From Minisyncoccota bacterium (GTDB taxonomy: Bacteria; Patescibacteriota; Minisyncoccia; Phycocordibacterales; GCA-2747955), in assembly GCA_023143935.1 (NCBI GenBank), contig JAGLGQ010000010.1, positions 1 through 12,091 of the forward strand: 12,091 nt of DNA, written 5' to 3'. The translations under genes and the position numbers were made by a program. Below the pieces are notes generated by a model. The model saw only the letters and a program-made list of their open reading frames with translations, was not told where the DNA came from and made no database searches. Shown here in pieces: positions 1 to 5,424 of this stretch (within the stretch, counting starts at the first letter, position 1; every line of letters begins with the position of its first letter).

Positions 1-48
1 TTTGTTGACTTTGCTTAAATTTAGGTTTTCTTACTTTCGTATATTTAA

Positions 49-78
49 ATTATATACTGAAAAACACACTTTGTAAAT
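49..78 (-). promoter_or_regulatory. Possible minus-strand promoter for a gene left of the window
   Basis: The minus strand reads TTTACA (78-73), 18 nt, then TATAAT (54-49). Transcription would start near 42 and run off the left edge, where no start codon is visible. This is weak, because TATAAT-like sequences are common in such AT-rich DNA. Confidence 0.25.
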
Positions 79-117
79 AGATTAATCAACAGTTTTTACA
101 CATTGTCAAATCCCCCC

Positions 118-149
118 TTTCCAACACCCCTTTCCAACATTTTCCAACA
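118..149. repeat. Three direct copies of TTTCCAACA
   Basis: TTTCCAACA occurs at 118-126, 131-139 and 141-149, the first two preceded by CCC. Spacing is 13 and then 10 nt, so this is too short and irregular for a CRISPR. It may be an iteron-like protein-binding cluster or decayed repeat. Confidence 0.55.
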
Positions 150-161
150 AATCCGATTTGT
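147..161. repeat. Near-palindrome ACAAATCCGATTTGT
   Basis: The 15-mer is a palindrome apart from its central base. Its right half (TCCGATTTGT) recurs in the stem of the hairpin at 343-388, so the two sites belong to one local repeat family. Confidence 0.5.
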
Positions 162-220
162 ACGGTAACCCAGCACTTTTGTCGAAATAGTTCGATTTTA
201 TAAAATATTCATTTTGTGCG

Positions 221-267
221 TTATAAAAAAAATACTTAATTATTTAATATTTTATAAAAAAAATACT
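221..267. repeat. Direct repeat TTATAAAAAAAATACT x2
   Basis: Exact 16-nt copies lie at 221-236 and 252-267, 31 nt apart start to start. Composition is nearly pure A/T, so chance or slippage is plausible. No function assigned. Confidence 0.5.
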
Positions 268-342
268 AGGTTGTAAAATTTTATGAATCGGATTTTGACA
301 ACAACAAGGGACAATATCATGACGGCCAACAACGTTTTTCAA

Positions 343-388
343 AAGGTCCGATTTGTAGGATTTTGCGAAATCCCACAAATCGGACCTT
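343..388. repeat. Strong 21-bp hairpin, possible terminator of the 415-1533 gene
   Basis: Arms 343-363 and 368-388 pair over 21 positions with one mismatch (A357 against C374) around the loop TGCG. The stem begins AAGGTCCGATTTGT. It lies 27 nt past the stop codon of the minus-strand gene at 415-1533, and read on that strand it is followed by a short T-run (CCTTTTG). It could therefore end that transcript, although the U-tract is poor for an intrinsic terminator. The unusually long stem and its sequence match to 147-161 suggest a repeat element. Confidence 0.6.
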
Positions 389-389
389 A

Positions 390-413
390 CGAACGCGGAC
401 AAAAAAATGCTGG
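390..413 (-). repeat. GC-rich 24-nt inverted repeat, copy A
   Basis: Read on the minus strand this is CCAGCATTTTTTTGTCCGCG followed by TTCG. It matches 1572-1595 on the plus strand at 21 of 24 positions, all differences being T/C. It ends one base before the stop codon of the 415-1533 gene. The two copies therefore bracket that gene in inverted orientation. Confidence 0.6.
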
Positions 414-414
414 A

Positions 415-1533
415 TTAAAAAACATCAAAAATATACTGACCCTCCAAAGCTATAAAATTATTAAAATATTTTTCATCTTCCACAAAAACAAAATCTTTTA
501 AAAATAATTTATCTATAAATATTAAATTTTTAAAAATCTTTAAATCTTTTACAATCACTTGCGTTTTAAAAGAAGGTGTAAAAACAAAAATATCTCCAAT
601 TAAATCTATTTCCATTTTTCCCCCCGAAACTTTCTTTATAAACTCTCTCAACGACCCACTCTCTTTATCTACAACATTCTTTATTTTTAAACTCACATCC
701 TCATCTAATCTTTTTTTTAAATATAAATCAAATAAATATTCAGCCTGATCAAAATTTTTTGCTATTTTCTCAACAACTAAAATACGCAATATTTTATTTA
801 TTCCTATGGGATATGCAGACAACACCTCTATTTTATTATCTATAAAAAGTCCGAAATCACTATACTCTCCAGAAAAATCTAAAAAAGCAAAGTCGCTATC
901 AGTATTATAAATTTTTTGTATCTGATTAAAAAAAGTTGGCAAAAATCCTAAAAAAGTAGTTTCCAAAAAAGGAAATTTAGACCCTATTACTCCATCTAAA
1001 CCTTTTTCCATTCTCTTTTTTAAAACAGTATCTAAAAGTGATATTTCTAATTTAGAAACCTTTTTATCAATTAAATCAGGAAGTGTTACATTGTAACCAT
1101 TCGCTTTAATAGACATAATATCTACCTTCAATAAAGTTTCGTTATCTTTTATACTTCCAGCATTTTCTATAATTCCTTTTAAATACTTTTCACTCACCTT
1201 AAAAGGACTAATTCTCTCATCATTTAAAGTAAAAATATTTTTTTTAACCCAAGGCGAAGTTAAAAATACAAAAGCCCTGTCAATTACTTCTTGCCCCAAA
1301 ATAGAAAGATAATCTTCCAAAGACTGACAAACTTTTTCCAAAGCATTTTCGGTATTTTTTTTAAAAATATCCGACTCAAGATTTTTATTAAATTCAATTT
1401 TCTTTTTTGTAAAAAAAACAATTTTTGGTTTTTTTGACTCAAAATCATATGAAACAATAGAACCTAAAACTTCAGCAGAAGAAATATGAAATATAAAATA
1501 ACTTTTATTTTTTTCAATTTTAAAAACATCCAT
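415..1533 (-). CDS. PilM/FtsA-like actin-fold protein (degenerate)
   Basis: This 372-residue protein has no signal peptide and no membrane segment, so it should be cytoplasmic. Residues about 214-245 (DFAFLDFSGEYSDFGLFIDN, then an alternating segment ending YPIGINKILR) resemble the phosphate-2 and following region of PilM, FtsA and other ASKHA proteins, normally D-hG-x-x-x-TD. Residues 309-316 (IDLIGDIF) sit where the adenosine motif is expected but lack the double glycine. PilM-type proteins link cytoplasmic ATPases to inner-membrane parts of pili and secretion systems. Related divergent proteins occur beside type IV secretion-like clusters in Patescibacteria, which fits the neighbouring module at 1814-8857. 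ATP binding is doubtful given the eroded motifs. The minus-strand extended -10 TGATATACT (1554-1546) lies 12 nt before the ATG. It is a separate unit from 1814-4024, with a repeat element between. The family call is by pattern only. Confidence 0.6.
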   Translation of the reverse strand: MDVFKIEKNKSYFIFHISSAEVLGSIVSYDFESKKPKIVFFTKKKIEFNKNLESDIFKKNTENALEKVCQSLEDYLSILGQEVIDRAFVFLTSPWVKKNIFTLNDERISPFKVSEKYLKGIIENAGSIKDNETLLKVDIMSIKANGYNVTLPDLIDKKVSKLEISLLDTVLKKRMEKGLDGVIGSKFPFLETTFLGFLPTFFNQIQKIYNTDSDFAFLDFSGEYSDFGLFIDNKIEVLSAYPIGINKILRILVVEKIAKNFDQAEYLFDLYLKKRLDEDVSLKIKNVVDKESGSLREFIKKVSGGKMEIDLIGDIFVFTPSFKTQVIVKDLKIFKNLIFIDKLFLKDFVFVEDEKYFNNFIALEGQYIFDVF

Positions 1534-1545
1534 AACTTAATTTAA

Positions 1546-1554
1546 AGTATATCA
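1546..1554 (-). promoter_or_regulatory. Extended -10 for the PilM-like gene
   Basis: The minus strand reads TGA-TATACT, with 12 nt between the hexamer and the ATG at 1533. This predicts a leader of about 6 nt, and no Shine-Dalgarno is visible. I could not place a convincing -35. Confidence 0.45.
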
Positions 1555-1571
1555 TTTAAATTATTTTTTAC

Positions 1572-1595
1572 CCAGCACTTTTTCGTCCGCGTCCG
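1572..1595 (+). repeat. GC-rich 24-nt inverted repeat, copy B
   Basis: The plus strand begins CCAGCACTTTTTCGTCCGCG. It is the inverted partner of 390-413 (21 of 24 identical) and lies 38 nt upstream of the PilM-like start codon. The first 12 nt with the preceding C (CCCAGCACTTTT, 1571-1582) also match 170-181 approximately in direct orientation, giving a third partial copy near 169. Confidence 0.6.
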
Positions 1596-1604
1596 TAAAA
1601 TTTA

Positions 1605-1781
1605 ACATTATTAACCAGCAACTCAATTACACTACAATATTTCTTCAAAATTTATTCTGTAACGAAACAAAAAAAAGAAGAATATAGATATATTTTAAGG
1701 CTTTTTTGTGAAGTTAGAGGATAAATTTTGGAGAAAGATGTAGTAAAATTATAAGGTAATTGAGTTGTTGGTTAATAATAT
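1605..1781. mobile_element. MITE-like 177-bp inverted-repeat element, no coding capacity
   Basis: Outer arms 1605-1630 and 1756-1781 are inverted repeats matching at 24 of 26 positions (core TTATTAACCA, then CAACTCAATTAC). The symmetry continues inward: about 1631-1662 pairs with about 1714-1746 at roughly 22 of 26 aligned positions after a one-base gap, with an extra ~10 nt (about 1746-1755) in the right arm. The centre (about 1672-1706) is an A-rich loop. No open frame of use is present and I see no clear target-site duplication. It could be a miniature transposable element or a long structured RNA or terminator downstream of the 1814 gene. Confidence 0.5.
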
Positions 1782-1813
1782 CAGTATTCTTTTTTATATT
1801 TTTATATTATTTT

Positions 1814-4024
1814 TTACAATGATATATCGCTCCATTCTATAGCTAAATTAGATGTTTTTTCAAAAGTACCAGCATACTTTGCAGCTACAGCTTGTTCATA
1901 AATAATTCTTGTTTCTTTTGTTAACGTATTTGCTTGCGGTATTAATTCAGGTGTTTGTTTTATGTTTGCTATTAATTTTTCAGAATACTGTGCTAAACTT
2001 CTCATTTCACTAGAATCAACTCCTGAATTACTTTTCATAAAAGATATCACTTCGTTATTAACATTTTGTAAGGCAGAAGTATTTGTAATTGGATTTTGGG
2101 TTATATTTACAAATTTTGAAGCTATTTCTTTTGAAGTAGTATTTGTTGTTGTATTTAATAACTTTTTTGCTATTCCTTCTATAGATGCAGTGTTTTGAAC
2201 CATTCTCTCAAGTTCTTGTGGCACGTTCAAAAGCCCAAATACTTCATTGGTTACACCACCGAAACCAAGCCTTTCGGTTTCATGGTATATAAGATCAGTT
2301 ACATTTTTAATATCAAATGTTTGTCCCGCTATATTTGCCACAACAGATGTTGTATCATTATCAAAACCTAAAAGTTCAATACCTTTTACTGTTAATTCTT
2401 CAAAATTTTGATTTAGAGCTAAATTTCTCATGTCTCCTATATTTTCCAAAACATTACTCATCTGTGGTAAATTTCCTGTTTTTTGATATTCCACTGCCAA
2501 AGCAAGTCCTTTATTTGCTAAATCTTTTAATTCTGGAGAATCAATGTTTACATTATTTAATATTTCATTTGATAATTGTTTTAAATCATTTATGCTTTCA
2601 AATGGATTTGCACTATTTGTAAAGTTTAAAAATTGGTTTCCATATGATTCATAAAGTGGATTAGACGTATTATTTAAAAATTCTTTTGCTAAATCTTCCA
2701 CATCTAAAGTACCCTGTATTGTATTTTGAAAAGTTGAAAGAACAGGATTTTGACTAGAAGCAAATCCAAGAATAGTATTAGTTAATCCACTCAAACCAGC
2801 AGAATCAACAATGGGCATCATAGCTTCGTTCATTACTAAACCTGCCAAATTTTCACCGTTCGTTATAGAACTCATCACACTAGTAAGAGAAATATCAACT
2901 GGGAGTTGGGAGCTAATAAAATTATTAACTGTACCAGATAAAAGATTAGAAATTGAAGATGGAGTACCGCCCGGAATAAAACTATTGGTTATGCTAAATA
3001 CATCGAGAGGACCCATTGAACCATAAGATGGGGGTTTGGGGGGAAATATTTGATAAAATGAAAAATATTCTATAGAATTTGTACATATAGCCGTTGATCC
3101 ATCATAACTTGCACTTATTACTCCACATCTATCCCGATGGACTTTACCACCCTGTGTCGCTATCGTAGCTTTAAAATCTGTGCACAATCTTTTTAAATTA
3201 TTCTCTACGGGTTTACATGCTAAAAGTACCTGAGCCTGTGTTAAGGCTCCCTCAGTTGTTCCTCCACCAAATTGTACAGATAATCCAGTTAAAGAAAATT
3301 CTCTGTGATATGGGGCTTGTTTTTTATAAAATGACACCCACGATGAACCATCAAAAATACAAAAATCAGGAGTAAGGTATTGTTGTTGTATACTATTTTC
3401 TCGTTGCCAAGTTTCACAATCTTCTTTTTCATCCATTTTTTTTTCTATATATCCACTTTTTTCCGCTTCTATTTTGTGTAATTTATATGATTGTATGGAG
3501 GGTCCAGTAGTAATATTCGGAGCATTAGAGGAAGCTACCGAAATATCTGAATTCACGGGATTAAACCTCACAATTAAAGTTTCAGGATTAACTTTTTGAA
3601 AAAAAATAAAAGCTACTGCCAAAAGCACGATAGCCCCTATTCCTCTTATAATTTTATTTTTACCATCTATTTTTTTTGTAAAACTTTCTCCGATATAATC
3701 CATACCACCCCAAACAATCAAAGCTACCGCCGCAATTGAACCAAGACCAAAAGCTATTTTTACAATTAAATCTATATACTTAGCCAAAGCAACAGAAGGA
3801 TCACTCTGTAATTCTTCCATATTAGTAGAAAATAAACCGCCATAATTTTCTAATAATATTTGACTGGTGTCATTATTAGAAAAAGCTTGTGTATTGTTAC
3901 TAATGTTGTTTACAATATTAGTAGCGGTATCAATGGGGTCTGCATACAAAAAAGAAAAGGGAGAAAAAAAGAAAAGAAAACTTATTAAAAGAATAAATAT
4001 ATTTTTAAATAAAATTTTTGTCAT
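1814..4024 (-). CDS. Pilin-like (TrbC/VirB2-type) domain fused to a large unknown passenger
   Basis: This 736-residue protein starts with a signal peptide (residues 1-28, cleavage likely LYA|DP). A VirB2/TrbC-like module follows: a hydrophobic segment about 82-108 ending in IVWGGMDYIG, a lysine-rich turn (FTKKIDGKNK), and a second hydrophobic segment about 126-143 ending in QKVNP. That layout is typical of conjugative-pilus subunits, though those are only about 100 residues long. Residues 157-736 have no further membrane segment. Six cysteines cluster at 203, 222, 270, 281, 300 and 314, suggesting an exported disulfide-bearing domain. The remainder is Asn/Ser-rich and mainly helical. I recognise no enzyme motif. 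Residues about 62-156 are nearly identical to the next gene upstream (4065-4937), down to DNA level. It is last in the minus-strand cluster, has its own extended -10, and is probably a surface or secretion-apparatus component. Confidence 0.65.
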   Translation of the reverse strand: MTKILFKNIFILLISFLFFFSPFSFLYADPIDTATNIVNNISNNTQAFSNNDTSQILLENYGGLFSTNMEELQSDPSVALAKYIDLIVKIAFGLGSIAAVALIVWGGMDYIGESFTKKIDGKNKIIRGIGAIVLLAVAFIFFQKVNPETLIVRFNPVNSDISVASSNAPNITTGPSIQSYKLHKIEAEKSGYIEKKMDEKEDCETWQRENSIQQQYLTPDFCIFDGSSWVSFYKKQAPYHREFSLTGLSVQFGGGTTEGALTQAQVLLACKPVENNLKRLCTDFKATIATQGGKVHRDRCGVISASYDGSTAICTNSIEYFSFYQIFPPKPPSYGSMGPLDVFSITNSFIPGGTPSSISNLLSGTVNNFISSQLPVDISLTSVMSSITNGENLAGLVMNEAMMPIVDSAGLSGLTNTILGFASSQNPVLSTFQNTIQGTLDVEDLAKEFLNNTSNPLYESYGNQFLNFTNSANPFESINDLKQLSNEILNNVNIDSPELKDLANKGLALAVEYQKTGNLPQMSNVLENIGDMRNLALNQNFEELTVKGIELLGFDNDTTSVVANIAGQTFDIKNVTDLIYHETERLGFGGVTNEVFGLLNVPQELERMVQNTASIEGIAKKLLNTTTNTTSKEIASKFVNITQNPITNTSALQNVNNEVISFMKSNSGVDSSEMRSLAQYSEKLIANIKQTPELIPQANTLTKETRIIYEQAVAAKYAGTFEKTSNLAIEWSDISL
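3558..3855 (-). repeat. Duplicated pilin-domain DNA, copy 1
   Basis: This segment aligns without gaps to 4555-4852 (offset 997), about 95% identical by my hand count (roughly 14 differences). Within it 3632-3796 is identical to 4629-4793 over 165 bp, including third codon positions. The flanks on both sides are unrelated. Confidence 0.9.
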
Positions 4025-4033
4025 AATAAATTA

Positions 4034-4042
4034 ATTTTAGCA
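4034..4042 (-). promoter_or_regulatory. Extended -10 for the 1814-4024 gene
   Basis: The minus strand reads TGC-TAAAAT, 9 nt before the ATG at 4024, inside a 40-nt gap. This predicts a start site about 3 nt ahead of the ATG and implies that the gene can be transcribed separately from the upstream cluster. Confidence 0.45.
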
Positions 4043-4064
4043 TAAAAAAAATTATAAAAAACTT

Positions 4065-4937
4065 TTATACAGAGGGGTACTCTCCATTTTGTAATTGTTG
4101 AATAGATAATCCAAAAGTCATTTCAAAATGAGGTTTATCTACAAGAGATGTGAAATCTCCACCCCATACAAAACCATGACTTTTACCAATTGCTCCAATT
4201 TTTTCCCATTGTGCACCATCTGAGTCATTATATATAGCTTTTCCATCTTTTATTTCTACAACATCAAAAGCTAAACCATAATTATAATAACTTTGTCCCG
4301 CTTTCGCTTTTGTTACTTTTTGTCCCCCCGTTGTTCTTCCTTTTGCATATAATGCAGATTGTTGCTCAAAAGTTCTTAAAGTATCTGTAACTTTTAATTC
4401 AATACCATGATTTTCTTTAGCATCTTTTAAAAATTCTTCTGCATATTTTTGTACTGTTGGGTGAAGTGAAGTTGTGCGAGTATCTGGAGGAATATTTTGC
4501 CCACTTGAAACAGAAGTGTCCGTCGAACCCCCGATGACCGTTTCCGTTGATATCGGATTAAACCTCACAATTAAAGTTTCAGGATTTACTTTTTGAAAAA
4601 AAATAAAAGCTACTGCCAAAAGAATAACAGCCCCTATTCCTCTTATAATTTTATTTTTACCATCTATTTTTTTTGTAAAACTTTCTCCGATATAATCCAT
4701 ACCACCCCAAACAATCAAAGCTACCGCCGCAATTGAACCAAGACCAAAAGCTATTTTTACAATTAAATCTATATACTTAGCCAAAGCAACAGAGGGATCG
4801 CCTTGTAATTCTTGCATATTAGTAGAAAATAAACCGCCGTAATCTTCCAATAAAATATTGCTCGCACCAACAAAAGAAAAAAGGGTTAAAAATAAAATAA
4901 AAATAATAATTAAATTTTTTAATAAAGTCTTTTTCAT
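4065..4937 (-). CDS. Pilin-like domain fused to a VanY/M15-type peptidase domain
   Basis: This 290-residue protein has three parts: a signal peptide (1-25, cleavage near VGA|SN), a TrbC/VirB2-like two-helix module (about 50-122) nearly identical to that of the downstream gene, and after a Ser/Thr linker a peptidase M15/VanY domain (about 158-275). M15 D,D-carboxypeptidases and L,D-endopeptidases cut peptidoglycan stem peptides. Recognisable elements are LRTFEQQSALYAKGR (187-201), GQSYYNYGLAFD (214-225) and DKPHFE (267-272). In the family the zinc ligands come from SxHxxGxAxD and the last His. Here D225 and H270 are present, but the first ligand position is Tyr218 instead of His (codon TAT at 4286-4284). 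The domain may be inactive, a wall-binding module, or unusually liganded. If active it would open peptidoglycan for an envelope-crossing structure. It has its own near-leaderless promoter. Confidence 0.8.
   Translation of the reverse strand: MKKTLLKNLIIIFILFLTLFSFVGASNILLEDYGGLFSTNMQELQGDPSVALAKYIDLIVKIAFGLGSIAAVALIVWGGMDYIGESFTKKIDGKNKIIRGIGAVILLAVAFIFFQKVNPETLIVRFNPISTETVIGGSTDTSVSSGQNIPPDTRTTSLHPTVQKYAEEFLKDAKENHGIELKVTDTLRTFEQQSALYAKGRTTGGQKVTKAKAGQSYYNYGLAFDVVEIKDGKAIYNDSDGAQWEKIGAIGKSHGFVWGGDFTSLVDKPHFEMTFGLSIQQLQNGEYPSV
4555..4852 (-). repeat. Duplicated pilin-domain DNA, copy 2
   Basis: Partner of 3558-3855; 4629-4793 matches 3632-3796 base for base. It encodes the end of the exported N-terminal region and both hydrophobic segments of the VanY-fusion protein. 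Confidence 0.9.
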
Positions 4938-4944
4938 GTTTTTT

Positions 4945-4953
4945 ATTTTAACA
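4945..4953 (-). promoter_or_regulatory. Extended -10 for the pilin-VanY gene
   Basis: The minus strand reads TGT-TAAAAT, with 7 nt between the hexamer and the ATG at 4937. The expected start site is at or one base before the ATG, so the mRNA would be leaderless. There is no Shine-Dalgarno. Confidence 0.5.
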
Positions 4954-4967
4954 TAATTAGAAAAAAA

Positions 4968-5417
4968 TTAATCTAAATCTTCACGATAAGGATCTACTTC
5001 TATTGTTTCATTTTTGGAAATTATTTCTCCCCCACTATCTTTCATTCCCTTTATCAAAGAATTATCTTTAACCTCAACCTCCTGTTTTTTTTCTTCATTA
5101 TTTTTATATTCTCTAACCTTCATTCTAACTTTAATAAAAATATGTTCATCAACTTCTTTAGCAACATCTTCCGCATTACTTTTACTCAAACCAAATTCCG
5201 ATTCTACCACCGCTGTAAATTTAGAAATAGGAATTAAATCCAAAAGCACAAAACCAATTATTTTTATCAATAATCCAACTTTATCGATTCTTATGTTTAA
5301 TTTTTTTCCAATTAATTGACTACTTTCTGGTATCCATGTATCCCCCAAAATAGCTTTAATAGCTGGAGATGAATCATCATAGGCCTTTTTAATTTTTTCT
5401 TCTGTATAATTTAACAT
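4968..5417 (-). CDS. Small helical protein of a Patescibacteria pilin-cluster family, function unknown
   Basis: I start at the ATG at 5417 (MLNYTEEKIKKAYDDSS), giving 149 residues. An earlier in-frame ATG at 5462 would overlap the upstream gene and adds only MLMLMSWKKNVYKKI, which reads like the other frame. The gap to the preceding stop is 7 nt. No signal peptide is present. Residues about 16-100 are predicted helical: a segment around IGKKLNIRIDKVGLLIKIIG, a hydrophobic stretch (FVLLDLIPISKFTAVVES), then FGLSKSNAEDVAKEVDEHIF. From memory this resembles a recurrent small protein next to pilin-like genes in candidate-phyla genomes, where the pattern is hh-IDQhG-LA-EhG-hhLG...Ih.A..IA.-VN..IF. 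The tail (about 101-149) is charged and low in complexity. A cytoplasmic adaptor role is only inference from position. Confidence 0.6.
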   Translation of the reverse strand: MLNYTEEKIKKAYDDSSPAIKAILGDTWIPESSQLIGKKLNIRIDKVGLLIKIIGFVLLDLIPISKFTAVVESEFGLSKSNAEDVAKEVDEHIFIKVRMKVREYKNNEEKKQEVEVKDNSLIKGMKDSGGEIISKNETIEVDPYREDLD

Positions 5418-5424
5418 AATTTTT

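Larger units (their letters stand above)
1..414. other. Non-coding, repeat-rich region at left edge
   Basis: I see no credible gene here. A short plus-strand frame at 283-501 runs into the antisense of the 415-1533 gene and its hairpin, and looks spurious. The stretch holds three TTTCCAACA copies, a near-palindrome at 147-161, an AT-rich direct repeat (221-236 and 252-267), a 21-bp hairpin (343-388) and a GC-rich repeat (390-413) with an inverted partner at 1572-1595. GC-rich patches alternate with pure AT. Its role is unknown; a repeat cluster or old mobile-element end is possible. Confidence 0.6.

Noticed and set aside
118..149. CRISPR array
   Set aside because: Repeats are only 9 nt with spacers of 1-4 nt, and no cas gene is in the window.
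118..414. Integron attC site or cassette boundary at the left repeats, and similarly at 1605-1781
   Set aside because: I looked for RYYYAAC...GTTRRRY core pairs bounding the hairpins; nearby AAC/GTT motifs do not fit the consensus in the right order.
1..414. Replication origin
   Set aside because: No clear TTATCCACA-type DnaA box series and no dnaA or dnaN nearby; AT-rich stretches alone are not evidence here.
283..501. 72-residue plus-strand frame at the left edge
   Set aside because: It runs through the hairpin and repeat and then antisense to the 415-1533 gene; the protein is low-complexity, with no recognisable start signal.
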